DNA from: an uncultured Collinsella sp.
Lineage (GTDB): Bacteria; Actinomycetota; Coriobacteriia; Coriobacteriales; Coriobacteriaceae
Reading direction: 5' to 3'
Assembly (NCBI GenBank): GCA_902492855.1
Contig: CABUMU010000077.1
Location: 1 to 9,255 of the forward strand
Length of the DNA: 9,255 nt
The translations under genes were made by a program, and so were the position numbers. Positions 1 to 5,183 of this stretch are shown piece after piece; position 1 is the first letter of the stretch; every line of letters starts with the position of its first letter. The notes below the pieces were generated by a model, which saw nothing but the letters and a program-made list of their open reading frames with translations, had not been told where the DNA came from and did no database searches.

Positions 1-270
1 GATGTTGCCGATGCCGACGGTGTCGATATGGGAGTCGATGGCGATGATCTTGTCGCCCTCGCCCATAAAGCCCATGACGTTGCCCAGGCCGTCGACCTTG
101 ACCTCGTCATAGCCAAGGCTCTCCATCTCGGCCTTGATGCAAGCGACAACCTCACCCTCCTCGCAGGACTCAGAGGGATGGGAGATCATAGCGCGCAGAA
201 AGCGAGTCATATCAGCACGATGGGACTCAGCAGCAGCCTTGATTGCGTCGAAATCGAGTTCTTTAGCCAT
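1..270 (-). CDS. ygeY: YgeY-type M20 family metallohydrolase, N-terminal part (runs off the left edge)
   Basis: The first 90 residues are present, starting at an ATG at 268-270 and reading leftwards off the window. A purine-rich AAAGG lies upstream of the start. The N-terminus is acidic and helical, and the last visible stretch contains S-H-I-D-T-V with His81 and Asp83. This is the first metal-ligand motif (HxD) of M20 dinuclear zinc peptidases/deacylases. Conserved blocks before it (HPSES near residue 31 and GLGNV near residue 61) also suit the YgeY branch, whose members are encoded beside diaminopropionate ammonia-lyase and YgeW-type carbamoyltransferases in purine/amino-acid catabolic clusters. 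It lies 74 bp downstream of dpaL on the same strand, so co-transcription is likely. The substrate is not established for the family. Another M20 enzyme such as an ArgE/DapE-like deacylase is possible, but the dpaL linkage favours YgeY. Confidence 0.85.
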   Translation of the reverse strand, partial: MAKELDFDAIKAAAESHRADMTRFLRAMISHPSESCEEGEVVACIKAEMESLGYDEVKVDGLGNVMGFMGEGDKIIAIDSHIDTVGIGNI

Positions 271-310
271 TGTTCATAACCTTTCAAACGAAGGAATCTA
301 CCTGTGAGGT

Positions 311-337
311 GGCGGAGCGATACCTATTTACTCCGCC
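311..337 (-). other. intercistronic hairpin between dpaL and ygeY
   Basis: Arms GGCGGAG (311-317) and CTCCGCC (331-337) are perfectly complementary over 7 bp with a 13-nt loop. The hairpin lies just after the dpaL stop and before the ygeY ribosome binding site. No T-run follows on the minus strand, so it is unlikely to be a full terminator. It could stabilise the 3' end of the dpaL message or reduce read-through into ygeY. The role is inference. Confidence 0.4.
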
Positions 338-344
338 CCAACGA

Positions 345-1559
345 TTAGCAAGTGGGATATTCGCCTTCCCAAACAATGCGGCGATACTGGTCGGGATCCG
401 TATCGCCCTCGGTGGAGAAGCAGAGCACAGAGCTCGTCTTGTCCAGGCCGATGAGTTCCTTGAGCTCGGCGTACTCGGGATCGAGCATGAGGGTCTCGAC
501 CAGGCCGGTGGTCACAGCGCCGGACTCGCCGGAGATGACGCGCGGGTCGCCCTTCTCGGGAGCGCCCAGGGTGCGCATGCCGCGAGCGGTGACCCAGTCG
601 GGGCAGGACACGAAGGCGGTGGCGTGGTTGCGCAGGATATCCCAGCCCAGAATGTTGGGCTCGCCGCAGCACAGGCCGGCCATGATGGAGGGCATGTCGC
701 CGTCCACGATGCGCGGGTCGCCGTCGCCGGCGGCAGCGCCCTTGTACAGGCAGGCGGCAGGCGCGCACTCAACCACGACGAAGGTGGGCGGGTTATCGGG
801 ATACAGGTTGGTGAAGTAGCCCACCACGGCGCCGGCCAGCGAGCCTACACCGGCCTGGACAAAGACGTGCGTCGGGCGATTGATGGCCATCTCGCGCAGC
901 TGCTCGGCAGCCTCGGAAGCCATGGTGCCGTAGCCCTCCATGATCCAAGACGGGATCTTCTCGTAGCCCTCCCAGGCGGTGTCCTGAACGATAACGCCGC
1001 GCTCGCAGGCGTCGGCCTCGGCGGCGGCCATGCGCACGCACTCGTCGTAGTTGACCTCTTCGATGGTCACCGTGGCGCCCTCGGCGGCAATGTTATCGAA
1101 GCGGGGCTTGGTGGAACCCTTGGGCATGTGCACGACGGCCTTCTGGCCCAGCTTGTTGGCAGCCCACGCCACGCCGCGGCCATGGTTGCCGTCGGTGGCG
1201 GTAAAGAAGGTAGCCTGGCCAAAGTCCTTGGCAAGCTGATCGGAGGTCAGGTAATCGAAGGTGCAGTCGGCAACGTCCTTGCCGGTCTCGTCGGCAATGT
1301 AGTTGGCCATGGCAAACGAGCCGCCCAGGACCTTAAAGGCGTTGAGACCAAAACGATAGCTCTCGTCCTTAACGCACAGGTTGGACAGGCCCAGGCGCGC
1401 GGCCTGACCGTCCAGGCGAGCAAGCGGAGTGACGGTGTACTGGGGGAACGACTGGTGGAAGGCGCGGGCCTTCTTCACGTGGTCGAGGCTCATGATTCCC
1501 AAGTGCTTGTCATCGCTCTTGGGCATCGTGTTGCTCGCCCACTGGATCTTATCGGCCAT
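345..1559 (-). CDS. dpaL: diaminopropionate ammonia-lyase (PLP-dependent)
   Basis: This 404-residue protein matches the usual family length of about 400. It converts 2,3-diaminopropionate to pyruvate and two ammonia, and is a cytosolic fold-type II PLP enzyme. The PLP-binding lysine is K76 in the motif NAFKVLGG. The general-acid aspartates expected in this family are visible as D123 (ATDGNHGRG) and D193 (VQDTAWEGY), and the glycine-rich phosphate-binding loop is QAGVGSLAGAVVG near residues 235-247. The ATG at 1557-1559 is preceded by AAGGAG (1568-1573) at 8-nt spacing. It is followed on the same strand by ygeY and diverges from a DauR-like regulator. Two operator-like palindromes lie in the shared upstream region. 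Nothing looks damaged, and all recognised catalytic residues are present. The assignment is secure. The in vivo substrate (D- or L-diaminopropionate) cannot be read from sequence. Confidence 0.95.
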   Translation of the reverse strand: MADKIQWASNTMPKSDDKHLGIMSLDHVKKARAFHQSFPQYTVTPLARLDGQAARLGLSNLCVKDESYRFGLNAFKVLGGSFAMANYIADETGKDVADCTFDYLTSDQLAKDFGQATFFTATDGNHGRGVAWAANKLGQKAVVHMPKGSTKPRFDNIAAEGATVTIEEVNYDECVRMAAAEADACERGVIVQDTAWEGYEKIPSWIMEGYGTMASEAAEQLREMAINRPTHVFVQAGVGSLAGAVVGYFTNLYPDNPPTFVVVECAPAACLYKGAAAGDGDPRIVDGDMPSIMAGLCCGEPNILGWDILRNHATAFVSCPDWVTARGMRTLGAPEKGDPRVISGESGAVTTGLVETLMLDPEYAELKELIGLDKTSSVLCFSTEGDTDPDQYRRIVWEGEYPTC

Positions 1560-1651
1560 ACGGTGAACTCCTTAAGTCCTCTCTTGCCGGCCCCCGCATA
1601 CGCGTTTCAGCCCATTCCCATTCATGCGACTGAACTTTTATGTGGATGCCA

Positions 1652-1666
1652 AACAAAAAGTTTGTT
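1652..1666. promoter_or_regulatory. operator-like palindrome 1 (6-3-6)
   Basis: AACAAA-AAG-TTTGTT is a perfect inverted repeat with a 3-bp spacer. It has the same half-sites and spacing as the second copy at 1703-1717, with centres 51 bp apart (about five helical turns). It falls at or just after the predicted dpaL transcription start, a position suited to repression or autoregulated induction. The divergent YheO/DauR-family regulator is the natural candidate to bind it. That pairing is inference. Confidence 0.65.
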
Positions 1667-1669
1667 AGC

Positions 1670-1698
1670 ATTGTTCTATCACACTTTTTGATTGGCAA
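1670..1698 (-). promoter_or_regulatory. candidate promoter for dpaL-ygeY
   Basis: Read on the minus strand, TTGCCA (complement of 1693-1698; 5 of 6 matches to the sigma-70 -35 consensus) is followed after exactly 17 bp by AACAAT (complement of 1670-1675; 4 of 6 matches to the -10). The two elements sit between the two operator-like palindromes. The upstream palindrome abuts the -35 and the downstream one covers the expected start point. The -10 is imperfect, so this is a candidate only. Confidence 0.45.
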
Positions 1699-1702
1699 AC
1701 CT

Positions 1703-1717
1703 AACAAATTGTTTGTT
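1703..1717. promoter_or_regulatory. operator-like palindrome 2 (6-3-6)
   Basis: AACAAA-TTG-TTTGTT carries the same six-base half-sites and 3-bp spacer as the copy at 1652-1666; only the spacer differs. It lies immediately upstream of the candidate dpaL -35 and about 120 bp before the regulator start. It could therefore serve either gene, or pair with the first site by dimer-dimer contact or looping. Confidence 0.65.
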
Positions 1718-1836
1718 GCCGTAATCGGTACCTTTTCGCCGCCGAACGGTTATGAATTGCCTTGTTGATGGATTTGTTTGCGGTCAAGTGTGGTTTATGG
1801 CAAAGTGTGCCCAAACTAATTTTTAGGAAGGCACCC

Positions 1837-2490
1837 ATGACCCCCGCACAGATTGAGTTTTACAAGCGCCTCGCACACGGTCTGGCGCTCCAATTTGGCC
1901 CCAACTGCGAAGTCGTCGTCCACGATCTGGAGACCGAGGACGTGGACCACTCCATCGTAGTGATCGAAAACGGCCACGTCAGCGGGCGCAAACTGGGTGA
2001 CGGCCCCAGCCATATTGTGTTTGAGTCCATGCACGAGGGCACCACCGACGTGCACGACCGCGAGCCATACCTCACCAAAACCACCGATGGCAAGCTGCTC
2101 AAGTCCTCTACCATCTTTATCCGCAACGACGAGGGCAAGCCCGTCGGCATTCTGGGCATCAACTTTGACATTACGCTCATGAAGGCTTTTGAGCGTTCGC
2201 TCGACGCCTTTACCGGCACCGGCGGCACGGGCTATACCGAGCCCGAGCCCATTACCAAGAACATCGGCGACCTGCTCGAGGACCTGCTGCACGAGTGCGA
2301 GCAGTTTGTGGGCAAGCCCGCGGCGCTCATGACCAAAGACGAGCGCATTCGTGCCATTGGCTACCTCGACCGTCGCGGCGCCTTCCTCATTTCCAAGTCG
2401 AGCGAGCGCGCCTGCGAGTTCTTTGGCATCTCAAAGTACAGCTTCTATAGCTACCTCAATGAGGCCAAGGCGGCGGCCGGCGACAAGTAG
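1837..2490 (+). CDS. YheO/DauR-family transcriptional regulator (PAS-like + HTH)
   Basis: This is a 217-residue protein. The ATG at 1837 is chosen over an in-frame ATG at 1762 because AGGAAGG (1825-1831) lies 5 nt before it and the shorter form begins at the usual family N-terminus. Residues about 1-125 form the YheO-type PAS-like sensor (landmarks EVVVHDL near 26 and GILGINFDIT near 107). Residues about 155-215 form the C-terminal helix-turn-helix domain (LDRRGAFLISKSSE, then ACEFFGISKYSFYSYL). The family includes DauR, a regulator of D-arginine catabolism in Pseudomonas. Members often neighbour the amino-acid catabolic genes they control, here the divergent dpaL. The ligand is unknown. The two AACAAA/TTTGTT palindromes upstream are likely targets and would also allow self-regulation. 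Confidence 0.85.
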   Translation: MTPAQIEFYKRLAHGLALQFGPNCEVVVHDLETEDVDHSIVVIENGHVSGRKLGDGPSHIVFESMHEGTTDVHDREPYLTKTTDGKLLKSSTIFIRNDEGKPVGILGINFDITLMKAFERSLDAFTGTGGTGYTEPEPITKNIGDLLEDLLHECEQFVGKPAALMTKDERIRAIGYLDRRGAFLISKSSERACEFFGISKYSFYSYLNEAKAAAGDK

Positions 2491-2573
2491 GCACTCGCCT
2501 AGATTGCCCCTCCCCTTTTGGGCGCGAGTTCTGGAAAGCGCGAATCCAAGACCGAGACGCTTGGGAAGTTCCA

Positions 2574-2579
2574 TATAAT
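2574..2579 (+). promoter_or_regulatory. candidate -10 box (TATAAT)
   Basis: A perfect TATAAT lies 34 bp before the ATG of the membrane-protein gene at 2614. No good -35 stands 16-18 bp upstream. A transcript starting about 7 nt after this box would exclude the in-frame ATG at 2518, which supports 2614 as the true start. Confidence 0.4.
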
Positions 2580-2613
2580 CGATGTCATTAGTATTTCGAA
2601 AGGATGGAACAGA

Positions 2614-3600
2614 ATGGCGTTGAGCAAGGCATCATGCACCGGTCGCGGATTGATTCCGGCAATTGGTGGACATGTGCACCGCATGTTCGATGAGGGTGAA
2701 GACGACCTGTTTTCGCTGAGCCTTGACGACGTGATGGATGATCGCCCGTGGACCGCCGACGAACTCATGGGCGGCGGGGCTCGCCCGTCAAATCCCAATC
2801 CCGCACTTGCGCCTAAGCCCGCATCTGCGCCGACTCCTGCGCAGTCGTCTGTTTCGACGCCCGCGCCTACGCCCGCACCCACTTCGGCGCCTACGCCCGC
2901 TCCCCGCCCCGCAAGCGACCCGTCCGAGACGGCGGCATTTCTCGCTGCAGCGACGCAGGGCAAATCGGCCGACAGCACCGTTATGTACAGCGCCCAGCAG
3001 TTGCCTGTTCCTGCGGCACGCAAGCCTCCGGTCGCAAGGCTCGATGAGCCCGTTGCCCATCAGGTTGCCCACGATTCCTGGGCTGCAACCGATCTGGATG
3101 AGACCTCTACCGGCATGCCGGCGCTCGATGTTCCGGTTAACCCGCTTTTTGCCGCTAACAGGAGCGCCGCGGACTATGAGGGCGGTGCGGCATATTCCGA
3201 TTATTCCGATGGCTATGCTGGCAACGGTCGCATCGAGACAGAGGATTATGGCACCGCATCGAGCGATTATCTCAACGATCCGTACGCTGCCACGCCTGCA
3301 CCGGAATATGACCCGGAGGCCGCGTCCGCGCCGGCGTATACCAAAAGCACGGGCGAAGAGCGCTTCGCCGATTATTACGCCGAGGAAAAGGCGCTGCGTT
3401 TCTCGGAATTTCCGCAGGCAGTCAAGGTTGCCTTTATCGCCATTATCATTGCCCTGCTCGGCGCCATTGCGTTTGAGGGATTCCAGCTGTTCCGCGGCGC
3501 CACCCAAGCGGAGTCGGAGACCCAGCAAAAAGAGGACGATAACCAGTACCTGGACATCAACACCCTCAAGGGCGACCCCAACGACGAGGACGACGAGTAG
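2614..3600 (+). CDS. hypothetical acidic single-pass membrane protein with Pro/Ala-rich linker
   Basis: Not recognised. It has 328 residues from the ATG at 2614, preceded by GAAAGGA (2598-2604). A longer in-frame ATG at 2518 has no ribosome binding site and lies upstream of a TATAAT. In order: a short basic N-terminus without signal peptide; an acidic patch near 26-50; a Pro/Ala/Thr-rich linker near 57-102 built of repeated TPAP-type units; a Tyr/Asp/Gly-rich low-complexity zone near 187-232; one hydrophobic helix near 272-293 (Ile/Ala/Leu-rich); and a very acidic 35-residue tail ending DEDDE. The lack of a signal peptide and the late helix suggest a tail-anchor-like or single-pass topology with most of the protein in the cytoplasm (inference). 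The linker region has short direct repeats in its DNA. No catalytic motif is visible. It is followed by a probable terminator, so it appears monocistronic. Confidence 0.75.
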   Translation: MALSKASCTGRGLIPAIGGHVHRMFDEGEDDLFSLSLDDVMDDRPWTADELMGGGARPSNPNPALAPKPASAPTPAQSSVSTPAPTPAPTSAPTPAPRPASDPSETAAFLAAATQGKSADSTVMYSAQQLPVPAARKPPVARLDEPVAHQVAHDSWAATDLDETSTGMPALDVPVNPLFAANRSAADYEGGAAYSDYSDGYAGNGRIETEDYGTASSDYLNDPYAATPAPEYDPEAASAPAYTKSTGEERFADYYAEEKALRFSEFPQAVKVAFIAIIIALLGAIAFEGFQLFRGATQAESETQQKEDDNQYLDINTLKGDPNDEDDE

Positions 3601-3633
3601 CGAGGGCTGAAGGCGACCACAGGATCCCGCATC

Positions 3634-3659
3634 CAGCACCGACTTCTAAGTGCTGTTTT
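3634..3659 (+). terminator. probable intrinsic terminator after the membrane-protein gene
   Basis: CAGCAC (3634-3639) pairs perfectly with GTGCTG (3650-3655), followed at once by TTTT (3656-3659). It lies 34 bp after the stop at 3600. The stem is only 6 bp with a 10-nt loop and the T-run is short, so it is a modest terminator. Confidence 0.5.
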
Positions 3660-3660
3660 G

Positions 3661-3828
3661 TCATCCAGCCACACTTTTCCGGATTATTTTCCTATCGAAT
3701 TTGACACTTTTCCGAAGTTTTAAGGTGCCTATTTCGACACTTTTCCGTACTTTTACACGGCCGATTTCGATACTTTTCCGAATGAGAGCCGAATAATCAC
3801 TTGGGAACCAACGCCGTTCACGCGTCAT
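3661..3828 (-). pseudogene. possible 3' gene remnant encoding an 11-residue repeat
   Basis: On the minus strand an open frame ends with TGA at 3661-3663. Its C-terminal 40 residues are an 11-residue tandem repeat in register with the 33-bp DNA repeat: RKSIEIGRVKV, RKSVEIGTLKL, RKSVKFDRKII, then RKSVAG. Between units the changes are mostly conservative (Ile/Val, Val/Leu) or silent, while CGG-AAA-AGT is invariant, which suggests the DNA was once or still is coding. An ATG at 3826-3828 gives 55 residues but has no ribosome binding site. Open frame continues upstream of it but collides with the riboswitch and the plus-strand gene. I read this as the tail of a larger protein left behind by recombination. 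A functional small protein or a non-coding repeat are alternatives. Confidence 0.35.
3671..3780. repeat. four-copy tandem repeat with exact 33-bp period
   Basis: The 11-bp core ACACTTTTCCG begins at 3671, 3704 and 3737, and ATACTTTTCCG begins at 3770, so successive copies are exactly 33 bp apart. Sequence between cores is partly conserved (copies 3 and 4 are preceded by ATTTCG), with more divergence elsewhere. 33 bp equals 11 codons and about three helical turns, so both a coding repeat (see the minus-strand remnant) and phased protein-binding sites are possible. It occupies the gap between the terminator at 3634-3659 and the leader of the gene at 3998. Confidence 0.9.
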
Positions 3829-3899
3829 TTCGCAGGCGGCGCTTGATTTCTGTCCGTACACGTTGATAGACCCCATCGTGCCTGCAAGGAGCGGGCGCG

Positions 3900-3992
3900 T
3901 TTTATCCAGAGTCGGGGTAGAGAGTTGGCTCCACGATCCCGACGCCAACCGGCCAAGAGGCGCGGTGGCCCTGCCAACATCGATGAAAGGAG
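3900..3992 (+). promoter_or_regulatory. compact SAM-I/SAM-IV clan riboswitch controlling the gene at 3998
   Basis: The leader folds like an S-adenosylmethionine riboswitch. P1 is 3900-3906 with 3982-3988 (7 bp, one G-U). P2 is 3911-3916 with 3938-3943 (6 bp). P3 is 3949-3954 with 3959-3965 (G3962 bulged, AAGA loop). The pseudoknot joins the P2 loop GUUGGC (3924-3929) to GCCAAC (3973-3978), 6 perfect pairs. Core positions of the SAM-I pocket, as I recall them, are kept: A3904/U3905 with A3983/U3984 in P1, G3909 in AGAG, CAAC at 3946-3949, and U3966/G3967. One change before CAACC (G to C, 3945) is matched by C to G after GGUG (3968). P4 and the SAM-IV P5 are absent. The 3' strand of P1 includes the first three bases of the Shine-Dalgarno AAAGGAG (3986-3992), so SAM binding should block translation. 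A weak promoter (TTGATT 3843-3848, GATAGA 3865-3870, 16-bp spacer) may precede it. No search was run. Confidence 0.8.
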
Positions 3993-3997
3993 TCCGT

Positions 3998-4420
3998 ATG
4001 GACAATTTCTCCGTGCGCAGTGAGCGCAACTTCCACAACCTGGCAACCAAGCCAAAACGAATGCATCTTCTGGACGAGCCGAGCGGCTATGCCTCGGCCA
4101 TGGTCAAGAGCAGCCTCTCCCACCAGATGCGCTTTACCGTGCAGGTGCTCGAGGAAGATCTCTGCGCCGCCGGCGACCCGCACGTGCTGCAGATTCAGCT
4201 GCTCGGGGACGACTCGCGCGAGCCGTCCAGCTGGAAGCTCTTTGCTGACGGCAAGTGCGTTGTGGACGGATCCGGCGCCTTTGCCCGCGAGTGCTTCTGC
4301 GAGGGGGCCGAGGTATTCCTGGACCTGTGCCGCGACGCCGTACGCGCAGCCGAGCTGCGCCAGTGGAGCCAGAGGGAGTATGAGCTGCTGAGCGCCGCGC
4401 GTGGGGTCGCGGGGGTATAG
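3998..4420 (+). CDS. hypothetical protein downstream of the SAM-type riboswitch
   Basis: Not recognised. It has 140 residues from the ATG at 3998, which has AAAGGAG 5 nt upstream. A frame extension to 3863 would run through the riboswitch and is rejected. The protein appears soluble, with no signal peptide or membrane helix. The N-terminal 35 residues are basic. The middle (about 42-85) alternates strand-like segments, including a MRFTVQVLEEDL stretch and WKLFADGKCVVDGSG. The C-terminal 45 residues look helical and contain several cysteines (two in ECFCEG near 98-100, another in LDLCRDA). No known motif is visible. Being under a SAM-sensing leader suggests a role linked to methionine, SAM, methylation or sulfur metabolism, but that is inference from regulation alone. 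It appears to be a single-gene unit, since the next gene is convergent. Confidence 0.8.
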   Translation: MDNFSVRSERNFHNLATKPKRMHLLDEPSGYASAMVKSSLSHQMRFTVQVLEEDLCAAGDPHVLQIQLLGDDSREPSSWKLFADGKCVVDGSGAFARECFCEGAEVFLDLCRDAVRAAELRQWSQREYELLSAARGVAGV

Positions 4421-4429
4421 GTAGATGCA

Positions 4430-4456
4430 GGCGGCGTGCAGCCGTTGCACGCCGCC
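4430..4456 (+). other. strong GC hairpin after the riboswitch-controlled gene
   Basis: GGCGGCGTGCA (4430-4440) and TGCACGCCGCC (4446-4456) form an 11-bp perfect stem with a 5-nt loop, 9 bp after the stop codon. No T-run follows on the plus strand, so it is not a classical intrinsic terminator. It could protect the message end or act with the hairpin at 4482-4521. Confidence 0.6.
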
Positions 4457-4475
4457 GCTCAAGCCGCGCGATGCC

Positions 4476-4521
4476 AAAAGACTGGCACTTGTGTATGCCT
4501 TTTGGCATGCACAAGTGCCAG
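4476..4521 (-). terminator. intrinsic terminator of the Mrr/membrane-protein operon
   Basis: An 18-pair stem closes a four-base loop: CTGGCACTTGTG (4482-4493) pairs with 4510-4521, then a T-G pair, then ATGCC (4495-4499) with GGCAT (4504-4508). On the minus strand it starts about 10 nt after the stop of the gene at 4532, and the stem is followed by TCTTTT (complement of 4476-4481), as expected of a terminator. On the plus strand only GTTTATC follows, so plus-strand termination would be weaker. A second, overlapping pairing (4471-4480 with 4499-4508, 10 bp) is possible. Confidence 0.75.
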
Positions 4522-4531
4522 CTGGGTTTAT

Positions 4532-5167
4532 CTATGCCGCTCGCAAGAGAATTTCACGCTGGGTGTTAAGGCATTCCCTAAGGCCTTCAACGTCATTCGG
4601 TTTCCTTTCGAACAGCTTAAGAATGACATTGTGGACATTCTCACCATTTGCCTTCGAAAGACGCTCTGTGTAGTCGCGCACGGACTTAACAATGTCCTCA
4701 AACTGCTCGCTCTTAATTTCGACCGTGAAGCCTTTCTTACCGTCATTAAGAGCAGCTATGGCGCCTTCCAATCTATCAATCATCTCGATCGTAAGTTCGC
4801 TATCCCCCAGAGCCTTAAGGTATTCCGAGAATGCAGAGCTAAAGTCTGCCATCCGCTTCTTTCGCAACGCGTCTTCTTTGCTGCGGCGCACGCGAGTCAC
4901 TCCCGCATATACGCCCCCGCCGACCGCAGCTACGCCCGCAACCGCAAGCGCAGCTACAGCAACTTTCTTGTTCTGCCTCGCAAGCTGAACCGCCTGGTCA
5001 GCTATACGCAGCGCTTTGTTGGCCCCATTCTGAACATCTGCAGGCTTAAGATGCCGAACAATATGTCCAGCGCCGTCGCGCACAACGCCGCCCCATTGGA
5101 CATACTTACCAGTGGCTAGGCCCAACGCTATTTCTGCGGGAACCTCGAAAGCAACCTGTTGAATCAT
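4532..5167 (-). CDS. hypothetical small membrane protein paired with the Mrr-type nuclease
   Basis: Not recognised. It has 211 residues. The ATG at 5165-5167 has GAGGAG (complement of 5176-5181) 8 nt upstream, and this ribosome binding site overlaps the stop region of the upstream nuclease gene (only 16 bp between genes), so the two form an operon. Residues 1-50 look like a compact domain (FEVP, then GKYVQWGGVVRD). Residues 69-91 are an Ala/Val/Gly-rich hydrophobic helix flanked by basic residues (ARQNKK before; RVRRSK after), consistent with one membrane span. Residues about 98-210 are charged and helical, probably partly coiled. No enzymatic motif is visible. The pairing with a restriction nuclease suggests a defence-related partner, perhaps a membrane-anchored sensor or effector, or a regulator of the nuclease (inference). 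Confidence 0.75.
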   Translation of the reverse strand: MIQQVAFEVPAEIALGLATGKYVQWGGVVRDGAGHIVRHLKPADVQNGANKALRIADQAVQLARQNKKVAVAALAVAGVAAVGGGVYAGVTRVRRSKEDALRKKRMADFSSAFSEYLKALGDSELTIEMIDRLEGAIAALNDGKKGFTVEIKSEQFEDIVKSVRDYTERLSKANGENVHNVILKLFERKPNDVEGLRECLNTQREILLRAA

Positions 5168-5183
5168 GGCAATGTCTCCTCAT

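Noticed and set aside
270..1691. Long plus-strand open frame of 473 residues opposite dpaL
   Set aside because: It is the antisense shadow of the dpaL coding region. Its product is Gly/Ala/His-rich and resembles no protein, and the minus strand has the motifs and ribosome binding site.
2493..2529. Hairpin after the regulator gene (ACTCGC with GCGAGT, inner GCCC with GGGC)
   Set aside because: The stem is interrupted by a 7-nt bulge, the loop is large and no T-run follows, so I do not call a terminator.
2738..3639. Long open frames on both strands overlapping the 2614-3600 gene
   Set aside because: They are Arg/Pro-rich or Gly/Arg-rich frame shadows of a GC-rich coding region and lack their own start signals.
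3911..3949. H-type pseudoknot using GUCGGG/CCCGAC and GUUGGC/GCCAAC (3944-3949), possibly a preQ1- or SAM-II-like element
   Set aside because: The wider alignment to the SAM-I/IV core explains more bases, and the pseudoknot partner at 3973-3978 fits that architecture better. The alternative pairing is kept only as a competing fold.
4436..5119. Plus-strand open frame of 227 residues
   Set aside because: It lies opposite the 4532-5167 gene, runs through two strong hairpins and has no ribosome binding site.
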